A stretch of 64,000 nt of DNA. Origin: Pantoea sp. alder81 (GTDB lineage: Bacteria; Pseudomonadota; Gammaproteobacteria; Enterobacterales; Enterobacteriaceae). The DNA lies in assembly GCF_020179835.1 (NCBI RefSeq), contig NZ_JAIUDA010000003.1, positions 434,001 to 498,000 on the forward strand, given 5' to 3'. A program made the position numbers and the translations under genes. The notes below the pieces were generated by a model. That model saw only the letters and a list, made by a program, of their open reading frames with translations. It was not told where the DNA came from and did no database searches. Positions 9,305-17,803 of this stretch are shown here, piece after piece (positions within the stretch are counted from its first letter, which is position 1; the number at the start of each line of letters is the position of its first letter).

Positions 9305-9673
9305 TCAACTGGCCACCGCCAGAGGGAATAGCAAACGCTCTTGCTCAACGCGGCGCTGACGACGTAATTGGCCCGGCGTGACGCTGAAATAGTTTTTGAA
9401 GGTACGCGTATAAGCCTGCTGCGTATCAAACCCGTAGCTCATCGCCACCTGCAAAATCGCTTCATCACTGTTAATCAGCGTGAGCGCTGACTCGGTCAAC
9501 CGGCGCTGGCGGATGTACTCTGCCAGAGAAAAGCCAGTGTGCTGACGGAACAGACGTTGCAGGTGCCAGCGGGAGTATCCCGAACGGCGTGCTACTTCAT
9601 CCAGATGCAAATCATGACCTAAGTTGTCTTCAATCCAGTCCAGCAAACTACGGATAAATTCGCGCTGATTCAT
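9305..9673 (-). CDS. Small AraC-family regulator (SoxS/MarA/RamA-like)
   Basis: A 122-residue single-domain protein with two helix-turn-helix motifs (LHLDEVARRSGYSRWHLQRLF near 20-40 and ILQVAMSYGFDTQQAYTRTFK near 70-90), the layout of the MarA/SoxS/Rob/RamA group that activates drug-efflux and stress genes. ATG 9673 is chosen over an earlier in-frame codon because AGGAGG lies 5 bases before it. It is divergent from the two-component operon at 9840. It is distinct from the soxS gene at 60472. A target in the nearby MFS exporter is possible but unproven. Confidence 0.88.
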   Translation of the reverse strand: MNQREFIRSLLDWIEDNLGHDLHLDEVARRSGYSRWHLQRLFRQHTGFSLAEYIRQRRLTESALTLINSDEAILQVAMSYGFDTQQAYTRTFKNYFSVTPGQLRRQRRVEQERLLFPLAVAS

Positions 9674-9839
9674 GGGAACCTCCTGCTTCGACAATATGTC
9701 CAGTGCAGTCACTGTAGCGCGTTAAATTTATCCCTTAATTAGCAGAAAATTAGCGCAGAATTAGCAAGGGGGAAAAACGGGTGTAATTGTGCGCTAAGAA
9801 TTGAGGGTTACACTGCGTCCATCAGTTTGGGAGAACACT

Positions 9840-10499
9840 ATGCGTGTGCTGCTGGTAGAAGATGATGAAATGATTGGCGCCAACTTGCAGCAGGCGCTGG
9901 AAGCGGCGGGCTGGTCGGTGGACTGGGTACGCGATGGCGTATTTGCCACCAACGCCTGGGCCGAAGGCGGTTATACCTGCGTGCTGCTGGATCTCGGTTT
10001 ACCGCGTGAAGATGGTATTCACGTGTTAAAGCGTGCGCGTACGCGTGGCGACATGACGCCCGTACTGGTGCTGACCGCGCGTGACACGGTGCAACAACGC
10101 ATTCAGGGGCTGGACAGCGGCGCCGATGACTATTTGCTTAAACCCTTTGATCTGCAAGAGGTACTGGCGCGGATGCGTGCAATCACCCGACGTCGTCACG
10201 GAGCGGCGGATTCCCTGTTAGGCAGTGGCGATGTGCAGCTGGATATGATGACGCGCGAAGTGCTGTATAAAGGCCAGCGTGAACAACTCACCGCACGCGA
10301 ATATGCCCTGCTCTACGCTCTGCTGGAGCGACCGGGAGCCATCCTGTCACGCGAACAATTAGAGAACCGCATTTACGGCTGGGGTGAAGAAGTCACCAGC
10401 AACGCCGTTGATGTGCTGATCCACGGCATGCGCCGCAAGCTCGATAACGAAGTGATTCGCAACGTGCGCGGTTTAGGCTGGCGAGTACCGGCAATATGA
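9840..10499 (+). CDS. OmpR/PhoP-family response regulator (QseB-like)
   Basis: A 219-residue regulator: receiver domain (residues 1-115) with acidic pocket EDDE at 8-10, phosphoacceptor Asp51 (VLLDLGLP) and LKPFD near 101, then an OmpR-type winged helix ending in the DNA-contact stretch VTSNAVDVLIHGMRRKL. The latter is close to the QseB/PmrA group. ATG 9840 follows GGGAG and removes an unneeded 13-residue extension. It overlaps the sensor kinase by 4 bases (ATGA), so the two are translationally coupled. Confidence 0.93.
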   Translation: MRVLLVEDDEMIGANLQQALEAAGWSVDWVRDGVFATNAWAEGGYTCVLLDLGLPREDGIHVLKRARTRGDMTPVLVLTARDTVQQRIQGLDSGADDYLLKPFDLQEVLARMRAITRRRHGAADSLLGSGDVQLDMMTREVLYKGQREQLTAREYALLYALLERPGAILSREQLENRIYGWGEEVTSNAVDVLIHGMRRKLDNEVIRNVRGLGWRVPAI

Positions 10500-11854
10500 A
10501 ACCTTTCACTTTTATGCGCTCCCTGCGTAATAAACTGCTCGCCACGCTGGTGCTGCTGCATCTGGCGATGATTGGCGGCGTCACCTGGTATTTCTACCAC
10601 TGTTATGGCGACATGATGGGCACCATGAAGGACGATCAGCTCGCCAAGATCGCCGATGCCTGGTCCTCAAGCCAGCGTATGCCCGCGCTGATGCCAATGG
10701 TGATGCAGCAAGAGAAGCTGAAGAGCACCTACATCGTTCAGCTGTGGGACACCAATAATCAGCTGCGCGCCAGCTCCTGGCCCGCCTTACAGGCGCCACT
10801 GCAGGCGAAAAAAGGTTGGTCCGATCTTAAAGTCGGTGACTGCGGGGACGATTGTGACTGGCGCGTCTACACCCGGCCCGGTGAGTTGGGCAGTGAAATC
10901 GGCAATATTCAGGTACTGCACAACATCGGCTACATGAAGAGTTTGATGGTGAAGCGGGTGCTGTCCGCCATCATTCCCTTAATGCTGATGATGCCGCTCT
11001 CACTGCTGGTGATCTGGTTGGTGGTACGCGCCATCACGCGAGATTTACGCGTTGCCTCGCGCCAGATTGCGGCTCAGGAGACCATGCATCCGCACGCGGT
11101 GTCACCAAATGGCCTGCCGGATGAAGTGCTGCCGCTGGTCGATGCTTATAACTCACTGCTGGATAAACTCCGCGCGGCCTGGTCATCGCAGCGACAGTTC
11201 CTTGAAGATGCGGCGCACGAGTTACGCACGCCGGTCACAGCCGTCACCTTACAGCTTGAAAATCTGCGCCAGCATATTCAGCCAGGTGAAGCCAGCCGCC
11301 AGTTTGATCAACTGGAAGCGGGCGTCACGCGTACGCGCCATTTGGTGACGCAGTTGTTGAATATTTCGCGCCAGGAAGATCAGTCGGTGGTGGCAACGGT
11401 GGAAACCATTCAACTCGATGATTTGTTGAAAGAGAGCATCGAGCAGTTGATGGTAGTCGCGGATAAGCGCGGCATTGATATCGGTTTTAACGGCACCACG
11501 CACTACCGCCTGCACGCCAGCCGTTCCGATTTGCGGAGCCTGTTCGATAACCTGATCGGCAACGCAATGCTGCACACGCCGGAAGGCAGCCTGGTGGATG
11601 TGCTGCTGCATCGCGTGGGTAATCACACCGTGGTGGATATCGTCGATAACGGGCCAGGCATGCCGGAATCCTTTATCGAACGCGCCTTTGATCGCTTCAC
11701 CCGCTCGCCAGATGTTCAGGCGCAAGGCAGCGGTTTGGGTCTGTCAATTGTGCGCAGCGTAGCGCAGAAGCACCAGATGCAGGTCGCGCTGTCGAACTGC
11801 CATAACGCCCAGGGGCAAATTTCCGGCCTTCAAGTGCGTGTTACCTTGCCATGA
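10496..11854 (+). CDS. Sensor histidine kinase (QseC-like)
   Basis: A 452-residue membrane kinase. Helix 1 spans about residues 13-35, a periplasmic sensor of ~110 residues follows, then helix 2 at about 150-170, a HAMP-type linker and the H-box QFLEDAAHELRTP with His241. The N, G1 and G2 boxes are present (DNLIGNAMLHTP, DIVDNGPGMP, GSGLGLSIV), so it should be active. The periplasmic part carries a close Cys116-x3-Cys120 pair (GDCGDDCDW), which could bind metal or sense redox. The signal is unknown. A strong palindrome follows the stop codon. Confidence 0.92.
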   Translation: MKPFTFMRSLRNKLLATLVLLHLAMIGGVTWYFYHCYGDMMGTMKDDQLAKIADAWSSSQRMPALMPMVMQQEKLKSTYIVQLWDTNNQLRASSWPALQAPLQAKKGWSDLKVGDCGDDCDWRVYTRPGELGSEIGNIQVLHNIGYMKSLMVKRVLSAIIPLMLMMPLSLLVIWLVVRAITRDLRVASRQIAAQETMHPHAVSPNGLPDEVLPLVDAYNSLLDKLRAAWSSQRQFLEDAAHELRTPVTAVTLQLENLRQHIQPGEASRQFDQLEAGVTRTRHLVTQLLNISRQEDQSVVATVETIQLDDLLKESIEQLMVVADKRGIDIGFNGTTHYRLHASRSDLRSLFDNLIGNAMLHTPEGSLVDVLLHRVGNHTVVDIVDNGPGMPESFIERAFDRFTRSPDVQAQGSGLGLSIVRSVAQKHQMQVALSNCHNAQGQISGLQVRVTLP

Positions 11855-11859
11855 CCAAC

Positions 11860-11899
11860 GTGCCGCTACCGCCTTGAATATCAAGTGCGGTAGCGGCAC
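11860..11899. repeat. Long palindrome after the kinase gene
   Basis: GTGCCGCTACCGC (11860-11872) pairs with GCGGTAGCGGCAC (11887-11899), and the inner CTTGA/TCAAG extends the stem to 18 bp with one bulged base. It lies 6 bases after the kinase stop. It has no T-tract and contains GTAGCGGCAC in both orientations, so it is more likely a REP-type element than a simple terminator. Confidence 0.7.
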
Positions 11900-11998
11900 A
11901 ACGTATTGCGTCTTTTGCTCTTCAAAATCGCCATACCCAATAAACCACACATTTTCCACCGTCAAATCCCAAAGGCGCACGATGAATTGTGCCGCTAC
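11890..11998. repeat. REP-like inverted pair
   Basis: GTAGCGGCACAACGTATTGC on the plus strand (from 11890) and GTAGCGGCACAATTCATCG on the minus strand (from 11998) face outward-in, about 65 bp apart. Both have the GTAGCGGC head seen in other intergenic palindromes of this window. Confidence 0.6.
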
Positions 11999-12081
11999 AT
12001 TCTTTTTCTCCATCTGACATCTTTGCGGTTGTTCGTGACAACGTAAACGGTTGCGGGGTTCCGTTCGCCACACGGCATTTA

Positions 12082-12097
12082 TGTGATCGCAGTCACA
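12082..12097. promoter_or_regulatory. CRP-binding site upstream of tsx
   Basis: TGTGATCGCAGTCACA is a perfect match to both halves of the CRP consensus and is flanked by AAA/TTT. It lies about 200 bp before tsx. A TTGACA hexamer lies at 12126-12131. E. coli tsx is controlled by CRP-CytR and DeoR, which fits. Confidence 0.75.
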
Positions 12098-12300
12098 TTT
12101 TTAGTGAATCAAAATGCAACACTTTTTGACAAACGTGATCAAAATCTATTTCCTATCGCTCTGTTACAGGCACATTACGCACACTTGAAAATTCGGCGAT
12201 TTAGACCGGTTAAAAAACAACTCACGGCCCATCCCCTGGGATCGCTTTCACTCGATCGCGACGCATCTGCGGCGATCACTAGCATGTGGTTAATAAAATA

Positions 12301-13167
12301 ATGAAATTTAAAGCATTGATAGCAGGGGCCTTACTGGCCAGCAGCTGGACCGGCGCGGCACAAGCGGCAGACAGCGATCCGCAGTATCTTTCAGACTGGT
12401 GGCACCAGAGCGTTAACGTGGTGGGCAGTACGCACACCCGTTTCGGACCACAGTTCAACAATGACGTGTATCTCGAATACGAAGCCTTTGCCAAAAAAGA
12501 CTGGTTCGATTTCTACGGCTATGCGGATTTGACCAACTTCTTTGGCGCGGGTAACAGCAACGCCAACGGTATTTTCGACCACGGTTCGCCGCTGTTCATG
12601 GAAATTGAGCCGCGTTTCTCAATCGATAAACTGACCGGCACCAGCCTGGCATTTGGTCCGTTTAAAGAGTGGTACTTCGCGAACAACTACATCTATGACA
12701 TGGGTCGTAACGCTTCTCAGCGTCAGAACACCTGGTACATGGGTCTGGGTACCGACATTGATACCCACAGCGATATCGGCCTGTCACTGAACGTGTATGC
12801 CAAATACCAGTGGCAGAACTACGGTGCAGCAAACGAAAACAGCTGGGATGGCTATCGCTTCAAGGTGAAATACTTTGTGCCGATTACCGATCTGTGGGGC
12901 GGCAAGCTGAGCTACATCGGCTTCACCAACTTCGACTGGGGTTCCGATCTGCGCGACGAGACTGGCCCTTCACGCACCAGCAACTCTATCGCGTCCAGCC
13001 ACATTCTGTCGTTGAACTACGATCACTGGCATGTTTCTACCGTGGCACGTTATTTCCACAATGGCGGTCAGTGGGCGGATGGGCAGGAGCTGAACTTCGG
13101 CAACGGTCCGTTTGAAGTGAAATCAACGGGCTGGGGTTACTACCTGGTCGTGGGTTATAACTTCTAA
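12301..13167 (+). CDS. tsx: Nucleoside-specific outer-membrane channel Tsx
   Basis: A 288-residue outer-membrane beta-barrel with a cleavable signal peptide ([22 protein letters not shown]). The body matches Tsx closely ([35 protein letters not shown]), and the chain ends with the terminal aromatic F needed for barrel insertion. It lets nucleosides and deoxynucleosides through the outer membrane. ATG 12301 is preferred over an in-frame start five codons earlier because the signal peptide then begins properly. A perfect CRP site lies upstream. A pair of GTAG palindromes follows the stop. Confidence 0.95.
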   Translation: MKFKALIAGALLASSWTGAAQAADSDPQYLSDWWHQSVNVVGSTHTRFGPQFNNDVYLEYEAFAKKDWFDFYGYADLTNFFGAGNSNANGIFDHGSPLFMEIEPRFSIDKLTGTSLAFGPFKEWYFANNYIYDMGRNASQRQNTWYMGLGTDIDTHSDIGLSLNVYAKYQWQNYGAANENSWDGYRFKVKYFVPITDLWGGKLSYIGFTNFDWGSDLRDETGPSRTSNSIASSHILSLNYDHWHVSTVARYFHNGGQWADGQELNFGNGPFEVKSTGWGYYLVVGYNF

Positions 13168-13182
13168 TTCGTATAAATACCA

Positions 13183-13233
13183 GGTCGCCATCAATGGCGA
13201 CCCTACCTTGTAGGGTACGCATTTATGCGTACC
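13183..13233. repeat. Head-to-head REP pair
   Basis: Minus-strand GTAGGGTCGCCAT-TG-ATGGCGACC (13206 to 13183) and plus-strand GTAGGGTACGCAT-TT-ATGCGTACC (13210-13233) are separated by only 3 bp. Each is a perfect palindrome headed by GTAGG. The two palindromes differ in sequence but share the head. They lie between convergent genes. Confidence 0.8.
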
Positions 13234-13253
13234 TGGTCACAAACTGCTCCGGT

Positions 13254-13685
13254 TTAAATCTGCGGCTTGTACGCATTTACCATCCACGGCACGCCGAACT
13301 TATCGGTAAACATGCCGAAACCGTGCGCCCAGAACGTCGGTTCCCACTTTTTCGTCACCTCTCCGCCTGCGGATAATGCATCAAACCAACGCTTGCCCTG
13401 CACCTCATCCGGCGTCGATAAACTCACGGAAAATCCGGCATAACTTGCCTGCTGTGCGCCATCACTCATCATCAATTCACCCTGCCCGATGCGCAGATGG
13501 GCATGCATGATCTGTTCAGGCGAGAAGGTCACGCCGGAGGGGCAGCCTTCATCTTCGACGGTAGTTTCATCCGGCATATCGCCAAATGTCATTTTAAACA
13601 GCAGTTCGCCGTCGGTGGCCGCGAGATAGAAGGCGATCGCCTCTTCACAGCGACCGTTGTAAAACACATAGGGAGTAATTTGCAT
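13254..13685 (-). CDS. Glyoxalase/VOC-fold protein, PhnB/YjdN family
   Basis: A 143-residue protein with the paired beta-alpha-beta-beta-beta units of the VOC superfamily (ITPYVFYNGRCEEAIAFYL at the N-terminus, WAHGFGMFTDKFGVPWMVN at the C-terminus). It belongs to the PhnB/YjdN group, often annotated as 3-demethylubiquinone methyltransferase-like on fold alone. No enzymatic role is established for most members. It lies between tsx and abgR with no obvious functional link to either. Confidence 0.88.
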   Translation of the reverse strand: MQITPYVFYNGRCEEAIAFYLAATDGELLFKMTFGDMPDETTVEDEGCPSGVTFSPEQIMHAHLRIGQGELMMSDGAQQASYAGFSVSLSTPDEVQGKRWFDALSAGGEVTKKWEPTFWAHGFGMFTDKFGVPWMVNAYKPQI

Positions 13686-13763
13686 GGTCAGTTCTCCAGA
13701 ATTGGAACGTCCAGTGCAAGTGTAGTGCGCAATAATTAATCAGCTGCGAGCCAGGCCGCACTC

Positions 13764-14666
13764 TTACCTTTGTTGACAATAGCGGCGGAACAGCTGGGCC
13801 ATGTAAGCACTCATTGGCGTCAGCGCGGTGTCTTTTCGCTGGATCAAATAGAAGGTGGCTTTGGGTAGCGGATCGTCAAGATCGAGGGCAATCAATTGCC
13901 CACCGTGCGTCGGATCCTCGATCACGTCACGCGAGATGATGCTGACAAAATCACTCTTTGCCACCAGGCTGGTGCAGGCCATAAAGGTTTCGCAGGTCAC
14001 GACGATCTTCGGTGCCATGCCGCGTTCACCAAACAGATCGTGCAGCAACCGATAGTAACTACCCTGCGGCGTTGGCATCGTCCAGTCGCAATGCTGCAAC
14101 TCATTCAGTGAGCGCGCATGCGCCATCGGATGGCCTTTACGCATCACGACCTGATAGTCACGCTCCATTAGCCGCTCAAAAATCAGCTCCTGATCCAGAT
14201 GATGTTGATCGTAAGTATTAATGGTGAAATCCAGCGCGCCCTGCCGCAGTTCATGCACCATCGACACCAACTGCCCCTCAACAATACGCACCTTCACCAG
14301 CGGATATTCCCGATGAAACTGAGTGATCACCTGCGGCATGATGGTTCGCGCAATACTGCCGCCCACGCCGATATTCACTCGTCCACCCGCCAGGCCTAAG
14401 CGCTGCTGAATATCTTCCTGCGCCACGCGTAACTCTTCCAGCACCAGACTGGCATGACGGAAAAAGTTATCACCGATATCCGTTAGCGTGACGCCCTGCT
14501 GACGACGTTCGAACAAACGGGCGCCGAGCGCCAGCTCCAGTTCCTGAATCGCTTTGGTCAGTGCTGGTTGTGAAAGTCCCGATAAGCGGCTGGCAGCGCG
14601 AATGCTGCCCTGACGCGCCACATCGACAAAGGCGCGCAGTTGATGAAGTTTGAGGTTGGCAGCCAT
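13764..14666 (-). CDS. abgR: LysR-family regulator AbgR
   Basis: A 300-residue LysR regulator: winged helix at residues 5-65 (GSIRAASRLSGLSQPALTKAIQELE) then an effector domain. It is divergent from abgA, the standard arrangement of abgR with the p-aminobenzoyl-glutamate operon, and the overall sequence fits AbgR. The 114-bp gap holds an inverted repeat TGATAA-n7-TTATCA at 14675-14693 that could be its binding site. Confidence 0.92.
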   Translation of the reverse strand: MAANLKLHQLRAFVDVARQGSIRAASRLSGLSQPALTKAIQELELALGARLFERRQQGVTLTDIGDNFFRHASLVLEELRVAQEDIQQRLGLAGGRVNIGVGGSIARTIMPQVITQFHREYPLVKVRIVEGQLVSMVHELRQGALDFTINTYDQHHLDQELIFERLMERDYQVVMRKGHPMAHARSLNELQHCDWTMPTPQGSYYRLLHDLFGERGMAPKIVVTCETFMACTSLVAKSDFVSIISRDVIEDPTHGGQLIALDLDDPLPKATFYLIQRKDTALTPMSAYMAQLFRRYCQQR

Positions 14667-14674
14667 GATTTTTG

Positions 14675-14693
14675 TGATAACCGTTGTTTATCA
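14675..14693. promoter_or_regulatory. Inverted repeat, candidate AbgR site
   Basis: TGATAA and TTATCA separated by 7 bases, between abgR and abgA and next to the abgR start. The spacing resembles a LysR-type box, but the assignment is by position only. Confidence 0.4.
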
Positions 14694-14780
14694 GTGACAA
14701 GATATTCGCATCTTATGCGCACCAATACCATTGTGTAGATTCGGGATAATGCATAAAAAACCAACACAAAGGATATGCCG

Positions 14781-16094
14781 ATGAAAACCCTCTCCGACCT
14801 CGTCAACGCGCGGATTCCACAGATGCAAAGCTGGCGTCGCGATCTGCACCATTTTGCCGAATCGGGCTGGCTGGAGTTTCGTACCGCTACGATAGTGGCA
14901 GAAGAGCTGCATCGTCTTGGTTATCAGCTCAAGCTGGGTCGTGATGTGATCGATGCCGATGCGCGCATGGGTTTGCCTTCTGATGATGTGCTGGCGCAGC
15001 AGGAATCTCGTGCACTGGAGCAAGGCGCACTGCCACAGTGGATCTCGCATTTCTCCGGCGGCTTCTGCGGCGTGGTCGCCACGCTGGAGACCGGTCGTCC
15101 TGGCCCGGTGATGGGTTTCCGTGTCGATATGGATGCGCTGGACCAGAACGAAAGCCGCGATGCCGACCACATCCCCACTCGTGAAGGCTTTGCCTCCTGC
15201 AATCCCGGCATGATGCACGCCTGCGGACACGACGGCCATACCACTATCGGCCTGGCGCTGGCGGGCGTGTTAATGGAGATGAAGGATCAGCTCAGCGGCA
15301 CCATTAAGATCATCTTCCAGCCTGCCGAAGAGGGCGTGCGTGGCGCCAAAGCGATGGTGGCCGCAGGCGTGGTGGATGATGTGGATCTGTTTACCGCAAT
15401 CCATCTCGGTACAGGCGTGCCTGCAGGCGAAATCGTTTGCGGCAGCGACAGCTTCCTGGCGACCACCAAGCTGGATGTCATTTTTACCGGCGTCGGCGCG
15501 CATGCGGGCGGCAAACCGGAAGAGGGTCGTAATGCCCTGCTGGCCGCTGCCCAGGCGACACTGGCGCTGCACAACCTTCCGCAACACAGCGGCGGCGTCG
15601 CACGCGTCAACGTCGGCGTACTGCAGGCAGGATCCGGACGCAATGTGGTGCCCGATTATGCCCTGATGAAAGTTGAGACCCGTGGCGTCAGCAATCAGGT
15701 CAACGACGATATCTATCAGCAAGCTCTGCGCGTGATTTCCGGCGCGGCGGCGATGTATGGCGTTGAGTACGACATCAAACTGATGGGCGGCGCGCGCAGC
15801 TGTACCCCAAGCCAGCCGTGGGTCGATTTTATCCACCAGCAGGCCGATGCGATGGGGATTTTTACCTCGGTGGTGGATACCAAAAAGCAGGCGGCAGGTT
15901 CGGAAGATGCGACTTACATGCTGGAGCGCGTGCAGCAGCGCGGCGGCCAGTCATCCTATGTGATCTTTGGCTGCGATTTGGCGGCTGGGCACCACAACGC
16001 GAAGTTCGACTTTGACGAAGCCATTATGGCAACGGCCGTGCAAACCCTGGCAACCCTGGCGCTGAACCAGGCACAGTTTGGAGGCCAACGATGA
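14781..16094 (+). CDS. abgA: p-Aminobenzoyl-glutamate hydrolase subunit A
   Basis: A 437-residue M20-family metallopeptidase-like subunit. With AbgB it cleaves p-aminobenzoyl-glutamate, a folate breakdown product, into p-aminobenzoate and glutamate. Visible metal-site motifs are MHACGHDGH (near 145-153), PAEEG and the late AAGHHN. Two ATGs lie six bases apart (14775 and 14781); the second has AAGGAT at proper spacing and gives a length within one residue of E. coli AbgA (436). Its last codons overlap abgB by 4 bases. Confidence 0.96.
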   Translation: MKTLSDLVNARIPQMQSWRRDLHHFAESGWLEFRTATIVAEELHRLGYQLKLGRDVIDADARMGLPSDDVLAQQESRALEQGALPQWISHFSGGFCGVVATLETGRPGPVMGFRVDMDALDQNESRDADHIPTREGFASCNPGMMHACGHDGHTTIGLALAGVLMEMKDQLSGTIKIIFQPAEEGVRGAKAMVAAGVVDDVDLFTAIHLGTGVPAGEIVCGSDSFLATTKLDVIFTGVGAHAGGKPEEGRNALLAAAQATLALHNLPQHSGGVARVNVGVLQAGSGRNVVPDYALMKVETRGVSNQVNDDIYQQALRVISGAAAMYGVEYDIKLMGGARSCTPSQPWVDFIHQQADAMGIFTSVVDTKKQAAGSEDATYMLERVQQRGGQSSYVIFGCDLAAGHHNAKFDFDEAIMATAVQTLATLALNQAQFGGQR

Positions 16095-17536
16095 GCCATC
16101 ACGACTTTATCGATCATTACATCAACGAAAATCAGCCGCGTTTCACGGCCCTCAGCGATGCGATCTGGGACGTACCAGAAACCCGCTTTGAGGAGACACA
16201 GTCTGCTGCCATTCTGGCCGATGCGCTGGAGCAGGAAGGCTTTACCGTTGAGCGCGGCGTCGGCAACATCGATACCGCCTTTATCGCCAGCATTGGCAGC
16301 GGCAAGCCGGTGATTGCCATCCTTGGTGAATTTGATGCGCTGGCCGGTCTGAGCCAGCAGTCAGGCTGCACCACGCCGCAGCCACTGGTAGAAAACGGCA
16401 ACGGGCACGGCTGCGGCCACAATCTGCTGGGCACCGCCGGACTGGCTGCCGCCTTCGCCATCAAAGCCTGGTGGGCGGAGAACGGCCAGCGTGGCACGCT
16501 GCGCTTTTACGGCTGTCCCGGCGAGGAAGGCGGTTCAGGTAAAACCTTTATGGTGCGCGAAGGGTTATTTGACGATGTCGATGCGGCTGTCACCTGGCAT
16601 CCTGAAGGCTTCAGCGGCATGTTCAACCTCAGCACGCTGGCCAACATCCAGGCCGCATTTCACTTCAAAGGCGTTGCCGCGCACGCCGCCAACTCGCCGC
16701 ATCTGGGCCGCAGTGCGCTAGATGCCGTGACGCTGATGAATACCGGTGCCAACTTCCTCCGCGAACACATCGTGCAGGAAGCGCGCGTGCACTACGCCGT
16801 GACCAACACCGGCGGCGTTTCCCCCAATGTAGTGCAAGCCGATGCCGAAGTGCTGTATCTGATTCGCGCGCCAGAACTCGATCAGGCACAGGATATTTAT
16901 CAGCGGGTGATCAATATCGCCAAAGGCGCAGCCCTGATGACCGACACCACCATGACGGTGCGCTTCGATAAAGCCTGCTCTAATTACGTGCCTAACCGCG
17001 CGCTGGAAGCGGTGATGGAGCGTAACTTGCATCAGTTTGGCTTGCCGGAGTACAGCGCTGAGGAACAGCAGTTCGCGGCAGAGATCCGGGCCACGCTGAC
17101 CAAAGACGATCTGCGCAATGCGCGCCTGAACGCGGCTCGCACCGGCGGCGAGGCGGGAATAGCCTGGACAGAAGCGCTGGGCGACAAGATTTTGATGGAT
17201 GAGGTTGCGCCCTATGCCGTGACGCGTGAGCTGCTGTATGGCTCAACCGACGTCGGCGATGTGAGTTGGGTGACGCCAACCGCGCAGTGCTTTGCGCCCT
17301 GCTTTGCCTTCGGTACACCGTTGCACACCTGGCAACTGGTGGCGCAGGGCCGCACCTCGCTGGGCCATAAAGGCATGTGCCTGGCCGCCAAAGTGATGGC
17401 CGCCACCGCGTTGACCTTACTGCAGGACGACGAGGCGCTGGCGCGCTGCCGCGAGGAGTTCCAGCGCGTGCGCAGCGAGCAGCCTTACAGCTGCCCGATT
17501 CCGGCGGATGTGACGCCATCAAAATTGTCATCCTGA
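16091..17536 (+). CDS. abgB: p-Aminobenzoyl-glutamate hydrolase subunit B
   Basis: A 481-residue M20-family partner of AbgA, equal in length to E. coli AbgB. It has the metal-binding patterns [10 protein letters not shown] (near 97-106), [11 protein letters not shown] and, later, [10 protein letters not shown]. The start overlaps the abgA stop as ATGA, so translation is coupled. Unlike the usual tight abgABT layout, abgT lies 267 bp further on, separated by REP palindromes and a tandem-repeat array. Confidence 0.96.
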   Translation: MSHHDFIDHYINENQPRFTALSDAIWDVPETRFEETQSAAILADALEQEGFTVERGVGNIDTAFIASIGSGKPVIAILGEFDALAGLSQQSGCTTPQPLVENGNGHGCGHNLLGTAGLAAAFAIKAWWAENGQRGTLRFYGCPGEEGGSGKTFMVREGLFDDVDAAVTWHPEGFSGMFNLSTLANIQAAFHFKGVAAHAANSPHLGRSALDAVTLMNTGANFLREHIVQEARVHYAVTNTGGVSPNVVQADAEVLYLIRAPELDQAQDIYQRVINIAKGAALMTDTTMTVRFDKACSNYVPNRALEAVMERNLHQFGLPEYSAEEQQFAAEIRATLTKDDLRNARLNAARTGGEAGIAWTEALGDKILMDEVAPYAVTRELLYGSTDVGDVSWVTPTAQCFAPCFAFGTPLHTWQLVAQGRTSLGHKGMCLAAKVMAATALTLLQDDEALARCREEFQRVRSEQPYSCPIPADVTPSKLSS

Positions 17537-17559
17537 AATAAACGCGGTGCTCCGGTTCA

Positions 17560-17725
17560 GTGCGCATAAATGCGCACTCTACGGGGCTTGGGCGCAGTTA
17601 TGGGTTGTACCGCAATTGTAGGTTTGCCGCAGTTGCAGGATGTAGCGCAGTTGGAGGTTTGCCGCAGTTATGGGGCAGCGCAATTGTAGATTTACCGTAG
17701 TTGTAGGGGGCGCATTTATGCGCTC
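17560..17725. repeat. REP pair enclosing a tandem array, abgB-abgT gap
   Basis: The left end is GTGCGCAT-AA-ATGCGCAC followed by CTAC (minus-strand GTAG head at 17582). The right end is plus-strand GTAGGGGGCGCATTTATGCG from 17703. They form an inverted REP pair. The space between is filled by seven 17-bp units, listed separately. Confidence 0.75.
17593..17710 (+). repeat. Seven-unit degenerate 17-bp tandem repeat
   Basis: Units start at 17593, 17611, 17628, 17646, 17663, 17679 and 17696, with a period of 16-18 bp and a rough consensus CGCAGTTGTAGGTTTGC. Several units contain GTAG, and the last merges into the GTAG head of the right-hand REP palindrome. The units vary without a constant spacer, so this is not a CRISPR array. 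Confidence 0.8.
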
Positions 17726-17803
17726 AGAAATATCCAGAACACTATAAAAATTACAGCCCCAACGCGGGCATGCAAATACAACAGACATGACGAGGAATGA
17801 CCG

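Noticed and set aside
17593..17710. CRISPR array
   Set aside because: The units are contiguous and degenerate with a 16-18 bp period, with no unique spacers and no cas genes nearby.
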